A DNA stretch of 64,000 nt from Batkoa obscura (GCA_030770535.1 JASVEC010000013.1:682001-746000); one strand, 5' to 3'; counted from the first letter of the stretch, positions 34,394 through 44,935 are shown. A program made the numbers and translations. Notes: generated by a model from the letters alone, not told the origin.

Positions 34394-35050
34394 TTATACG
34401 CTAGCAAATTTCTTAAGGTTAGCAGAGCTGCCATTAAAATAATCTTGGTCACCAGGGTTTGGACCACTATCAGCATATTGCCAAAAAGTATGGAAGGACC
34501 AACCAGCTGGTAAAGCTCCAGGAGAGCTTCCCCAACGAGCAATCCATAATGGATTAGTGCTCCCAAAGCTAGCATTATTGCCAGTGCATTGTTGCCACCA
34601 ACTTGTAGTAGTATAAATTACTGGATATCTACTAGTTTTAGCATGGTAGGTGTTACTAAAATCCCGAATCCAATTAACCATAGCTGCTTGAGATAAACCA
34701 CTACAACCGGCTTCAAGATCAAGAGCACCAGGTAAAGTTCTACCATCACTACTCCATCCCCCACCATTAGCTACAAAATAATTAGCTTGAGCAGCACCAG
34801 AAGAGGATCCAGGACGGGCAAAATGATAAGCACCACGAATTAAACCTACTTTTGTTGCACCAGTGTATTGAGAGTTAAATTGTGGACTCTTATAATTGGT
34901 ACTTTCAGTTGCTTTAATATAAGCAAATTCAACCCCGTTTGCTTTAACAGTATTCCAATTAACATTAGGTTGCCAACCACTCACATCTATTCCTTTTGGA
35001 TTAGCAGCTAATGTTATGCCAGCAAATGCAGTAATAATAAACAATTTCAT
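34394..35050 (-). CDS. GH25 lysozyme, Chalaropsis type, secreted (218 aa)
   Basis: Begins MKLFIITAFAGITLAA, a short cleavable signal peptide. An in-frame ATG 21 bp upstream (35071) is less likely because a TATA box (CCCTATAAATA, about 35096-35106) would place transcription start near it. The mature part starts NPKGIDVSGWQPNV. The catalytic acids of GH25 are visible as GIDVS, YIKATE and the DxE of ALDLEAG. GAYHFARPG, the WW-QQC segment and WQYADSGPNPG also match the family. GH25 enzymes cut the N-acetylmuramyl linkage of bacterial peptidoglycan, so this is probably a secreted antibacterial or bacterivory enzyme. It is the intact counterpart of the relic at 8688-9322. Confidence 0.95.
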   Translation of the reverse strand: MKLFIITAFAGITLAANPKGIDVSGWQPNVNWNTVKANGVEFAYIKATESTNYKSPQFNSQYTGATKVGLIRGAYHFARPGSSSGAAQANYFVANGGGWSSDGRTLPGALDLEAGCSGLSQAAMVNWIRDFSNTYHAKTSRYPVIYTTTSWWQQCTGNNASFGSTNPLWIARWGSSPGALPAGWSFHTFWQYADSGPNPGDQDYFNGSSANLKKFASV

Positions 35051-35095
35051 AATTTCAATTAAATTTAACAAATAATTAAATAATAAAAGTGTCGT

Positions 35096-35106
35096 ATTTA
35101 TAGGGT
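35096..35106 (-). promoter_or_regulatory. TATA box of the GH25 lysozyme gene
   Basis: CCCTATAAATA on the minus strand, about 50 bp before the chosen start codon. A similar element, GTATAAATAGG, precedes the pseudogene copy. Confidence 0.6.
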
Positions 35107-35201
35107 CTAATTCTTATGTTAAATGACAAAATTAAGAATGACTTCATTTTTAAAACAATTGATAAAGGGATAGACATTTATTCAACACACGAATAAAATA
35201 A

Positions 35202-35299
35202 GGGGATGTATTTTTGTGTTTAAGAATTCTACTAACAATTTTTCACTCAAATAGCGCTTAAAAAATGGAAAAAATAATGAAGCCAAAAAAAACACGTCC
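35202..35299 (+). mobile_element. GGGGAT MITE, full copy with ATAA target duplication
   Basis: GGGGATGTATTTTTGTG...AACACGTCC. ATAA is present on both sides (35198-35201 and 35300-35303), unlike the common ATAT, which supports a real 4-bp duplication. Confidence 0.9.
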
Positions 35300-36494
35300 A
35301 TAAAATTTATACTTAAAACAGCTTGAATCAAATGTATTTTGTATTTTATAATTTATAGTTAACCCTATTTAATGAACTTAATAATATAAATAGCTATAGC
35401 CATTAAATTCATATTAGGAAGGATGGACCACAAGTTGAAAACAACGAAAGACATCTAATTGCAAGCTGTTATATACTATAATTATAATAAAATAAATCGA
35501 TTTGTTTTAATTTTTTACTATCTCAAGGCTTGTAATTATCTTTACGCTATTTTAAGCACTCAAAAACTAGCATAAAATGAAATAATTTATAATCCAAAGT
35601 GCGAAGGTCATCAGCTAGCTTTTCACCTTTTTTGGGCAAATTAGATTTGATATTAAAGCTTTGTAAATCAATATTCTTTTAAAAATACTACTGTGCTTTT
35701 GTTATATTTTTTTTTTGAGCTGAGTAATTTAGTCAAAACTATATAAAATGGAATTAAAGATATATTTAGAAAAATTAGTTACATGTGCAACAAAATTAGC
35801 ATAATTAGTAAAAATTACTATGATTCAAATGAAACACAATCGCCCTTTTTATTTGTCATTATTTTCATTTTAGTATTTTCATTATAAGAACATATTCTAA
35901 TATTATTTTAGGCTTTGAATAAAGATAATAGCAAATTAAAAAGTTTGATTACGTTTAGTTTGAAGCAGTAGTAATGTTAGCAGAATGTAAGATTTTCGCC
36001 AATTTAAATAAAAACATTGGTAAATTTAATAAACTACTTATAAACAAACAAATTTGGGTTTATTGACATACTTTTCATTTATTTATCATATTTGATTATT
36101 TTTATAAAATTTTAATAATTACTTTAATTATTAAATGTTAAAAACTAAAGCAAAAAACTTATCACTTTTTAACAAAAAGCGTTATTTTTTTAATATTTTG
36201 ATATAAAAAGTTTTAAAAGTTAAACAATTTGAGTATTATTACTATAATAAAAGTTTTTTTTTTAAGCTGACAAAAACTTAAGCTTTAAACTTTAGCTGAG
36301 GGGAAACAGTAATAGTAAAAGCTTTTTTAATTAATACTTTATAATTTAAAATGTTTATATTTATTTTTAAACTAAATAATTTATTATTAGCATGTTTAAA
36401 TAAATATAAATATAAATATAATAATACTATAAAACAAACTTATTATAAATATAAAAATTATTATTTAAAATTACTGCATTTTAATTAAAAATAT
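35300..36494. other. Intergenic, no gene seen
   Basis: AT-rich spacer, no supportable frame or RNA gene. Confidence 0.5.
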
Positions 36495-36591
36495 GGGGAT
36501 GTATTTTTGTTTAAGGATTTTACTAACAATCTTTCCACTCAAATAGCGCTTAAAAAATGGAAAAAATAATGAAACCAAAAAAAACACCCCC
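36495..36591 (+). mobile_element. GGGGAT MITE, full copy abutting an open frame
   Basis: GGGGATGTATTTTTG...CACCCCC with flanking ATAT. The open frame described next starts directly at its right edge, so this insertion may have cut off an earlier 5' part. Confidence 0.9.
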
Positions 36592-36989
36592 ATATCGATC
36601 AATTAATTTCAAAATTTGAGATTTTTATTTGTGAACATAATAGAGTTAATAACTCAACTATCAATAATGGGAAAACAAATATAGTTTTTAAAAAGTATGA
36701 AAGAAACAAAGATGTAAAAAAAATAATAAAAATAAAAGGTATTAAAAAGTATTTACATTTTATTAAACGTGGTAAAAAACTACACTGCTATCCAGTATCT
36801 GATAGATCAAAAAAAAGCGATATAATTACAATTAAAGTTATAGAGTCTATAGAGAATAGAAAAATTAAAAGGTCAGTCCCAGCTTATCTTACAAAAATAA
36901 CTGAAAATTTAAAAGTTTCAATATTTAGTAAGCAAGTAAGTAGTTTATTAGATGATAGAAATCAATTATTAAATGTTGATATTACTTAA
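36592..36989 (+). pseudogene. Unrecognised open frame without a start codon (about 130 codons)
   Basis: From the right edge of the MITE to a TAA at 36987-36989 one plus-strand frame is open for about 130 codons without a single ATG. That is long for sequence this AT-rich. The peptide is Lys/Ile-rich and includes IKKYLHFIKRGKKLHCYPVS, then SVPAYLTKITENLKVSIFSK, and ends SSLLDDRNQLLNVDIT. I recognise no family. It looks like the 3' end of a gene or mobile-element ORF whose 5' part is missing. A hairpin structure starts 10 bp after the stop. Confidence 0.4.
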
Positions 36990-36999
36990 ATTATTGATA

Positions 37000-37141
37000 G
37001 CTAAGTTAATAAATAGTCAAAGAGCAAGTAGTTATAATAATAAGTAAAAACTATTATTATACTGCTTGTGTTACATAGGGATGGTTAATTATAGTTTTGG
37101 GGCTAACCACTCCCTCCCATGCAGCTATTTATTAACTTAGC
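37000..37141. repeat. Three-hairpin inverted-repeat structure, 142 bp
   Basis: A perfect 17-bp inverted repeat forms the ends (GCTAAGTTAATAAATAG at 37000-37016; its complement at 37125-37141). Inside are two further hairpins. The first pairs CAAGTAGTTATAATAATA with TATTATTATACTGCTTG (one small irregularity). The second pairs GGGATGGTTA with TAACCACTCCC around an ATTATAGTTTTGGGGC loop. The whole can fold as a three-way junction. It is more GC-rich than its surroundings. Terminal structure of a mobile element or a structured RNA are both possible. Confidence 0.7.
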
Positions 37142-37711
37142 GATATATTAATAATGTAATTATAACATTAGAATTGTTTATTCATTTGATAGCAAATCTG
37201 CAGTGTTGAATATAAAACAGTTAATAATAAATATTTTTTAATAAAGTTATATAAAAGTATATATTTATTTACATATTACAACTTTAATTAATATCACTAT
37301 ACAGGCTATATTAGTAAAATCTTTGCTAATCCAGAAATTTATATTAAATTTAATAAAAATTCCGCTAATTAACAATATAAATTATAACAAAATAATTTAA
37401 AACTGTGTCGAGTACTTTTGGCTTTTAATAAAGAATTTATTTTTATAGAATTTTAAGCAAAGTTTTAAAATATAAATATTTAAAAATTGGATAAAAAAAT
37501 AAAACCAATTCGGACACCCTCATATAGTATTATTATATACTAGTTTTTGAATAAAATAGTCAGATTTTAATTATTTTCCTTTTTTGTTATGATTTATTAT
37601 TACTATTTTTTAAATTTTGATTAGTCTTATGCTTAGATTTTTAGCTATTTTATGATATTAAATAAAAGTATAAGTAATAAATTTACCAGCATTTTATTAT
37701 TTTAATATAGC
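37142..37711. other. Intergenic, possible worn MITE end
   Basis: AT-rich. A degraded GGGGAT-family right end may be present at about 37480-37522 (ending GGACACCCTCATAT). Nothing else seen. Confidence 0.4.
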
Positions 37712-37804
37712 AATGTTTTTTTTGGTTTTATCACTTTTTCTATCTTTCCGCTCAAATAGCGCTTAAAAAATGGAAAAAGTGATGAAACCAAAAAAAACAT
37801 CCCC
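37712..37804. mobile_element. GGGGAT MITE, palindromised copy
   Basis: Unlike all others, both arms derive from the same (right) end. ATGTTTTTTTTGGTTTTATC at the left mirrors GATGAAACC...AAAAAACAT at the right around the normal CCGCTCAAATAGCGC core. The result is a near-perfect hairpin with arms of about 30 bp. A lone GGGGATGTTTC segment follows at about 37836. Confidence 0.8.
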
Positions 37805-39208
37805 ATATATTAAATCCAAAATAGTTGTAGTTGGGGATGTTTCAAATTTTTTTTAATCAAAAATCTAAATTAAATCCTCTAAAAAAGTCTAAAATTATCA
37901 TTTAGATTTAACGACTAGAAGTACTTTGAGACTAACCCTTAAGTTTATTATTAGATTTAATTAAAATATAAAATTTTTATTAAAAAATAGATCATTGTGT
38001 TTAGAAAGTGTATCAATATTTTTGAAAAAAAGGTACCTATTTATTGAATTTGCTCAACTAGCCTTTAAGTATGATTAAAATTAGATCAAGTTAACAAAGA
38101 TTGATATTGCGTTATAAAAAATAATTTTTTCATAATAACAACTTGATTATTTTGATTTCGATTCTAATTCTTATCAGTTTAAAACATTATTAAAAGGCAA
38201 CAACATTCAAGTAAGCCCTAGTTGTGAAAATAGGACTGTAACGAAGCAAAACATTAATAAAATCAGAGTGTTGATACCCAATATTTCTATTTATGTTATA
38301 TACGAATATCTTTTTTTGGTTTCAGTGAAAAGACGCCGCCATACCTAAATTATTAAATAACAAAGAAACAAAGTAAACTATTTAATTAGCATCTAATTTT
38401 CGGTATCTTCTTAGATTTCAAAATATTAAGTTTATATTAATTTTACTTATTATTAGAAATATTAATATTAATATTAATATTTATGATATTTTTCGATAGG
38501 ATAGTAAAATTAAATTCCAAAAAAACACAAATTAGAATGCTATATAAATGGCGTAATAATTATTTTAAAAATATCACCTTTACTTGGATTAATCGAAATA
38601 TGCTAGCAGCTCAATTTATTTATTTTTTGATTTGAATTCAAATTTATTTTATTTTATTTTCATATCTTCGAAGAGTAAAATCACCAAAGTGTTTTGTTTC
38701 TGAAGGTTTAATAGAAATGAGTAGATATATAAGATGGGGAAGGAGGCGATATAAAGCAAATAATATTGGTTAAGCTTGAGGTAAAAACTCTGATTCAGAT
38801 TTGTTTTTGATTGAATTTTTGATAAACATTGAAAAAAGATACTTTTATTCAAATCGATTTGAAATCCTAATTTACTTAAAATGGCTGTAACCGCTGGTAA
38901 AAAGCGATTTTTAAAACGTTATTTATAGCAATGGTGGTAAAAGCTCTTGTTTTAACATAGATCAGTATAGCAGCTCAAACTTGATTTTAGAATGATAGCT
39001 AGTAAAATCAAGGCTAAAATTATGTTAGTATTTTTTTTCATTGTTTCAAGGACTGATGCCTATATTAGGATATTGTAAAAATAAAAATTCCCATAGTGAT
39101 CAACATATCCTGCTTAATAAACTTATTTGAGTTTGATTTTACTTTATCTATGGACAACTTTTATAAAAATGATTAATCAAAAAATATTGAGTTTGATCAT
39201 ACTTTTAA
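37805..39208. other. Intergenic, no gene seen
   Basis: AT-rich spacer. The short minus-strand frame at 38649-38852 lacks any support. Confidence 0.5.
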
Positions 39209-39263
39209 TTTAATTATATTTTTAGTTCAATTTAATTATATTTTTAGTTCAATTTAATTATAT
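39209..39263. repeat. 22-bp tandem repeat
   Basis: Unit TTTAATTATATTTTTAGTTC plus two A, about 2.5 copies. Confidence 0.8.
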
Positions 39264-39291
39264 AAAATTAGATTTTTAAATTCTTTAAAAT

Positions 39292-39452
39292 ATAGCTGCT
39301 GCAACTCTGTTGTAACTTAATCGTTCATTTAAGGATAAATTTTTGCAAAAATCAGGGTAAAATTTTAATTAAGCTTAAAAAACCAAACAAACAAATAACT
39401 GACACTAAAAATTACCGTAAAATAATTCATAGTAAAACTGCAGTAACTGTAA
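39292..39452 (+). mobile_element. CAGCTG-family MITE-like repeat, copy C
   Basis: About 161 bp from TAGCTGCTGCAACTCTG to CTGCAGTAACTGTAA. Shares internal CTAAAAATTAC and ATAACTGxCxCTAAAAATTA segments with copy A. Confidence 0.6.
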
Positions 39453-39746
39453 TAAACTTTCAGAAATAAATCACTTGAATAAAAATTCTTTTGCCCCCAC
39501 TAATAAAACATTTGGGAACTTCAATCCTCGAATACGTTAAAAAAGACATTTAAATACTTCACACCTCCAAGTTTCAAAAAACATTCATAGATAGTTCAGA
39601 ATTTATCATAATAAAGTAAAAAAAGCTATATTTAAAACAACTAACAATTATTGATATTTATTTCGCTTACATTTAGTATTATTGATTAAAAACATGTAAT
39701 GAGGCGCTTTGTATTATTTAGTAAAAAAAACATTGAGGGTAGTTAT

Positions 39747-40982
39747 TCACAAATATCTATCTAAAAAGAAATCTTCCTCAAGGAGAGCATCTGTAGTAAT
39801 TCTTTTAGAAGGATCTGGATTAAGCATTGATAAAACGATGTTTTTAGATAAATTGGAACTAGGCCAATCAATGTAACGTTTCATAAACATTTCTCTATCA
39901 CGAACATAATCTGTAAAGCTAGACTGAGTTAGACAAGCTAATGACCAAGGTAGTTTTAACGTTACCATTACAAGATATATTATACCAAGGCTCCAAGTAT
40001 CACATAATTTTGCGTCATAAACTTTAGATTGTAGAACTTCCGGAGCAATGTATTGATCGGTACCACATACATCTATACATAAAGCGGGTCCAGGGGCATT
40101 AAATAAGACTGCATTTCCAAAATCTATCACCTTAATCCCTCCATTTAGGTCTAAGCATATATTCTCGAGTTTTAAATCTCTATGAGCCACTCCATTTTCA
40201 TGGAGATAGTTAACCACACTTACCAACTGACGATAGTGATGGTTAAGTTGGCCTATAGAGGCTTTTCCTTCATATACAAGTCTAGCTAAGGTTAATGGAT
40301 AATAGTTCATTATTAAAGCGTAATCGTTTCCTATAACAGTGATATCTAAAGTCGAACTATGCTTTGTATCTTCAATCATTGAGCTTATTATTGCTTCTTT
40401 TACGAATTTTTGGTAATTGTCGGCCCCATCTTCACATATCATAGGAACCTTTTTAATTGCAAACTTTTTCTTGTCGTGAGTTCTTTGTACTAAATAAACT
40501 TTTCCAAATGAGCCATATCCCAATATGCTCTCTTTGGGTTCAAATTTCTCTGGATAATCCATTTTCGTTAACGATAGAACTTCTCTGACTTGATCAATAG
40601 ATAAACGATTAACTTGCTTTTCAATTGAAGGCTTTAAAACTGATTTGATGATCTTTTTAGTAAAGTTGAAAATACTAGTTGGTCTAAATTTAGGAGAAAA
40701 GGGTAACCTATGGCTATAAAATTCTGAAGAACTTGTGCCGGCTATGGATAAATCAGTGTCATTTGAGTTAGTGTTCACTGCAAAAAAGTTAGAATCCATA
40801 GATGAGCGAAGAGAAGATAATTTTGGAGAGTTATAATTTTCATCAACAGTTGCATAAAGTTCCTCTGCGATTGATCCTCTACGTCCTCTTGAAGCAAAAG
40901 CTTTAGAACACGGTGGCTTGCCACTAAGAACGGATTCACATAAAGAACTCCTTCTACGATTAATTTTTGAATCAGCTAGCAT
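39747..40982 (-). CDS. HAL/NPR-type Ser/Thr protein kinase (411 aa)
   Basis: Single exon. Residues 1-145 are a Ser/Arg-rich regulatory region (INRRRSSLCES, SRGRRGSIAEE). The kinase domain has the P-loop GYGSFGKV at about 155, the ATP-binding Lys in FAIKKV at about 177, the catalytic loop HRDLKLEN at about 267 and DFG at 287-289. CGTDQYIAPEV, a variant of the APE motif, and DTWSLGIIYLVMVTLKLPW follow. The HRDLKLENIC and G(S/T)D-Y-APE arrangement is typical of the fungus-specific Hal4/Hal5/Npr1 kinases, which regulate nutrient and ion transporters at the plasma membrane. An all-active-site catalytic core suggests a working kinase. Target unknown; note that three transporter loci lie in the same block. 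Confidence 0.85.
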   Translation of the reverse strand: MLADSKINRRRSSLCESVLSGKPPCSKAFASRGRRGSIAEELYATVDENYNSPKLSSLRSSMDSNFFAVNTNSNDTDLSIAGTSSSEFYSHRLPFSPKFRPTSIFNFTKKIIKSVLKPSIEKQVNRLSIDQVREVLSLTKMDYPEKFEPKESILGYGSFGKVYLVQRTHDKKKFAIKKVPMICEDGADNYQKFVKEAIISSMIEDTKHSSTLDITVIGNDYALIMNYYPLTLARLVYEGKASIGQLNHHYRQLVSVVNYLHENGVAHRDLKLENICLDLNGGIKVIDFGNAVLFNAPGPALCIDVCGTDQYIAPEVLQSKVYDAKLCDTWSLGIIYLVMVTLKLPWSLACLTQSSFTDYVRDREMFMKRYIDWPSSNLSKNIVLSMLNPDPSKRITTDALLEEDFFLDRYL

Positions 40983-41652
40983 TTAAATAATTTTTTTGTT
41001 ACGGAATTAGTGACAGTATTTATAATATATTTTGCATGGTATCAAACATACTTTATATAAAAATAAATAAGATGGAACGGATAGTTCTAAAACCAACATA
41101 AATTGATTTAATACTTACTTGGACTTCTTTTGATATCAAAGTTTACCTAATATGGTTTACTTGCTCCTTTTGGATTTTTAACGCCCAGACTTTTAGTTAA
41201 TCGAAATGGAGCTTAATTTGATTAAAATTAATATCAGGAAAACTAAGGGTTAATAATAAAAATGAGTTGGTCTTAAACAGTAGAATTTTACAAAACAGTT
41301 TGAAAAGTCAAAAACTATTCTGTCTTAGCTATCTGTCTCAGATGAAAGGCTTTCGGAAAAAAAGGTTTTTGGTCGACTCAAAGGTTTAAAAGAAAACATT
41401 TGAATATTATAAAATAATCTTTATATTATAAACCCTAAAAATTTAACTTATATAACATTTTTTGGGTTTTGGTTCTTTTTTGGCGCTCTAAAGCAATTCT
41501 TAGTTCCTTTATTGGGTTATTACCATTGATTTGTGCTAAAATGAGGGGTATCTAGTTTTAAACTTTGTAGCATCTAAATCTTGCTTTCTTTCATAGCTCC
41601 TTTATCTCTTAATAGGTTTGCTTACCTCAATGCAATTTTGTATTCCAAAAAA
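40983..41652. other. Intergenic, no gene seen
   Basis: AT-rich spacer upstream of the kinase gene; no clear TATA box or frame. Confidence 0.45.
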
Positions 41653-41821
41653 TACTGCTGTTGCAACTATTTGATGCTTTTGCTAGCGATAGTTTGTATA
41701 ATCAAATTATTTATAGACCCAATTTTTAAAGCCTATTCCTTATATTTGCGCAATTTTGGCATAATTTTATTCTTAAATAAACGGTTAATTAGGCATAAAA
41801 GAATTGGAACAGTTGTAGTAG
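41653..41821 (-). mobile_element. CAGCTG-family MITE-like repeat, copy D
   Basis: 169 bp from TACTGCTGTTGCAAC to GAACAGTTGTAGTAG. It aligns with the reverse complement of copy A over most of its length, and a spurious 98-codon frame runs across it. Confidence 0.55.
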
Positions 41822-42458
41822 CCAAAATGTATGTTAAAGTGGGTTTAAATTTTCAACTGTGGTGTGTAAATCCCTAATACATTTTTTTTACAAAATACAG
41901 ATTAAACATTAAAAATTACTAAATTCATCTAGAGTTGCTTTTGCATGTTAATCAAATGAAAATATTATCATAATTACTACTACATTACATTTGTTATTAT
42001 TATTATTAAATGTCACAACTTCGCTATTTTATATTCATTGTTTAAAAATAGTATAATTTGCTATATTTATTAATAAGTTGATATTTAGAAGACAAAATTT
42101 ATTAAGCATTTATACTTAATTTTGTATTTTAGCTGAAATTTAACTGTATTTTTTAGATTAAATACTATAAACCAACGTTTAATGAAAAAAATAATAAATT
42201 AAAATTTGAAAATGCCTTTTTTTTTGTCTTTCATTTACCTATTATCTATTTTACACTTTTAATATAAGGTCATCTTATATGTTCAGTTAAATTTTTGGGC
42301 AAATCCAATACAGTAAGGGTGCAGAAATGCAACAACAAAAAGTTTTCTACAATAAAATATATTTGTTTTTATGAATTAAATGTTTAACCATATAACTAGT
42401 TTCTTTGATTTTAGTAAAAAATAGCTAGATGTATAGAATTACTTTATACTTAATATAT
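41822..42458. other. Intergenic, no gene seen
   Basis: AT-rich, no supportable frame. Confidence 0.5.
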
Positions 42459-42480
42459 GGGGATGTATTTTTTTGTTTAA
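42459..42480 (+). mobile_element. GGGGAT MITE, solo left end
   Basis: Only the first 22 bp (GGGGATGTATTTTTTTG and TTTAA) match; the sequence then diverges. A full copy lies 190 bp further right in the opposite orientation. Confidence 0.7.
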
Positions 42481-42669
42481 AAACATGATGTTTTATTATA
42501 TGATTAAAGCTTAAATTTCATTTATTTTTTTTAATAATATTAAATAGTGTTTTGATATAAGTATTTGTTTTTTTATTTATGCTTTATTAAATAACTTTTT
42601 TTATATTTTTTATATTTTTTTGATAAGTTACTATAAACTTTTTCTTAAACTTTCAGCTTTTTATAATAA

Positions 42670-42768
42670 GGGGGTGTTTTTTTTGGTTTCATTATTTTTT
42701 CCATTTTTTAAGCACTATTTGAGTGTAAAGATTGTTAGTAAAATCCTTAAACAAAAAAATACATCCCC
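42670..42768 (-). mobile_element. GGGGAT MITE, full copy with ATAA target duplication
   Basis: GGGGGTGTTTTTTTTGG...TACATCCCC, with ATAA at 42666-42669 and 42769-42772. Confidence 0.9.
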
Positions 42769-43185
42769 ATAATATAAAGCAATTAAGCTTTAAATACCGA
42801 ACTTTGTAAAATATATAAAATCCTGGTAATTTAATAATTAATAAAATGTTATTATTATAAATTATTTAACAAAAAGCTTATAATGAAAAAACAATAATAA
42901 TAAAAAATAAAAAATAAAAAAATAAAAAAATTTATAAACTCAAGTTTAATTATTTTTATTTATATGGAAAAATTAAAAAAGCAAATTACTGTTTATAAAA
43001 TGATAAAAGAACTAAGTATATATTATAATTTTTTAATAATAATATAAAGTTAAAAAAATAATAAATATATAATTAGTTTTATTTATTATTATATTTACTT
43101 TTTTGCTATTAAAAATATTAATTACTTTTATTAAAAAAATAGTACTGATAAAGTATAAAATCTGGTTAATAATACTTTATATATA

Positions 43186-43279
43186 GGGATATTTTTTTGA
43201 CTTCACTTTTTCCATCTTTTAAGCATTATTTGAGCGGAAAGATTGTTAGTAAAATTGTTAAGCAAAAAAATCCATCCTC
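43186..43279 (-). mobile_element. GGGGAT MITE, full copy
   Basis: GGGATATTTTTTTGAC...TTTGAGCGG...TCCATCCTC. Slightly shortened left arm; ATAT-like flanks. A much worn copy may follow at 43280-43354. Confidence 0.8.
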
Positions 43280-43390
43280 ATATTTTTTTGAAGAATTTTA
43301 TTAGTTACCTAGTCTTTATTGGATAAAAAATGGACAAAAAAATAAATCTCCATCTATCTCCCATTGTTTTTGCTTTAACGAAACTCTACT

Positions 43391-43554
43391 TACAGCTATT
43401 GCAGCTCTTTTGCAATTTATACACCTGCTTATTTAAGAAAATTATGCTAAATTAGCAAAATTATAAGCATCAACCTTTAAGAAAATTGGCTATACGAATT
43501 TTTTATTATAATAATCATTACTAAAAAAGCCGCAAAGCAGTAACAACAGCTGTA
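43391..43554 (+). mobile_element. CAGCTG-family MITE-like repeat, copy E
   Basis: Best-preserved ends of this family: TACAGCTATTGCAGC at the left and AACAACAGCTGTA at the right, 164 bp. The TA-CAG termini resemble those of Tc1/mariner-derived MITEs. Confidence 0.65.
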
Positions 43555-44099
43555 CTTTTATTACTTAACATTTAAAAGCTATAGACATACATTGTTTACC
43601 CCTATAATTGCATAGGTTTTAAATAAAACCTTTTATTATTTAAACTTTAAATCTTTTATCTTGGTCACCATATACATATACTATTTTTCTGATAGAAGGC
43701 ATTAATAAACTAGAATAAAATATGCCTCAACTTTATATGGTAGACTCATATTAGAAGAGCGGTGGGCTAGTTTTATATCCTTACCACCAGATACTATATT
43801 CAAATCGTCTTTTTGGGGATTTGGAATCCTTATTTTTGAAATAAATTCACTGTTTATATTAAAAGCATAGGTACGTATAAAAAGTCTCCGTTTAAGCTTT
43901 TTTCAATGATATGTACCAAGTCATATAGTGGATACAGTTATGGTTCCAATCTCTTATAAATTTTTACAAAGCATTTGAGCCATTAGTGTATCCGCTGTAA
44001 GTGCTTATAAAATGTAATCTAAAAAATTGATGGTATTTTTTAAAGACATAGAACTAATAGCATTTAAGTTTACTTAAATAGAAATTAAAAATAACATTT
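43555..44099. other. Intergenic, no gene seen
   Basis: Slightly less AT-rich than the neighbouring spacers, but no frame over 60 codons is supported. Confidence 0.4.
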
Positions 44100-44194
44100 G
44101 GGGATGTATTTTTTTAAGAATTTTACTAACAATTTTTCCGCTCAAATAACGCTTAAAAAATGGAAAAAATAATGAAACCAAAAAAAACATCCTC
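44100..44194 (+). mobile_element. GGGGAT MITE, full copy with ATTT target duplication
   Basis: GGGATGTATTTTTTTAAG...ACATCCTC. ATTT is present on both sides (44096-44099 and 44195-44198), a third distinct 4-bp duplication for the family. Confidence 0.9.
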
Positions 44195-44391
44195 ATTTTG
44201 TTTATAAGCATTTATTGAGGAGAGTGAAAACTTTAAAATATTTGAGGGTTACCATAGAGAGGAGTTAGCTCACAAAGGCTTTTAGAGTTTTGAATTTACT
44301 TTTTTGTATAAATGACTAAATAATAACAATATGATGTTATTTTTATAAAACATTTAAAAAAAGCTATATAGCTTTTAAAATAAATATAATA

Positions 44392-44487
44392 TGGTGGTTT
44401 TTTTTTGGCTTCATTACTTCCATCTTTTAAGCACTAGTTGAGCGGAAAGATTGTTAGTAAAATTGTTAAACAAAAAAATACATCCTC
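44392..44487 (-). mobile_element. GGGGAT MITE, full copy
   Basis: GGTGGTTTTTTTTTGG...TTGAGCGG...ACATCCTC with ATAT on both sides. Confidence 0.85.
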
Positions 44488-44800
44488 ATATGATGCTTTG
44501 AAACTATACTAGGCTTAAAACTCTCAGTGTTGATTTACAGCTGTTAAAATTCCAATGTACAATTTTTTACCAAGTTAAATTGAAACATAAATCGGGAATT
44601 TGTATTTGTATTCGATAACTTTTTATACCAACTTTTCGAGGTCTATATTGAGAAAACACAGAATGAAAATGCCCAACTTATGTTTAAATTAAATCTAGTA
44701 GACATTTTATATTCAAATTTTAATAGCTGTATTAAAAAGGTTCCTAAATAAGACTGTACTTTGATCTAAATTAAGACTTTAAGTTTGGTGAATAAATGCC

Positions 44801-44935
44801 TACTTTTAGACTGGAATCTTAGCATTTTACACCTTTTAATTAAACTTTATCAGAATAAAAAATCATATTTAAACCAATCCTTTAGTACTTTTCTCTTTAA
44901 AATTATTTTAACTAATCTACTTAATTTACCAAGCA
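44801..44935 (+). promoter_or_regulatory. Upstream region shared with PRXL2 copy 7
   Basis: About 140 bp before the ATG align base for base, with scattered changes, to 51585-51717. The shared part starts at a TTTTAGACTGGAATC segment and includes ATTTAAACxAxCC and a CTAATCTA-like part near the start codon. This is the duplicated 5' leader of the 44.9 and 51.7 kb genes. Confidence 0.6.

Noticed and set aside
38649-38852. 67-codon minus-strand frame
   Set aside because: Composition-driven frame in spacer, no family or signal.
41581-41877. 98-codon plus-strand frame, hydrophobic
   Set aside because: Starts at a TTG and spans repeat copy D; not a gene.
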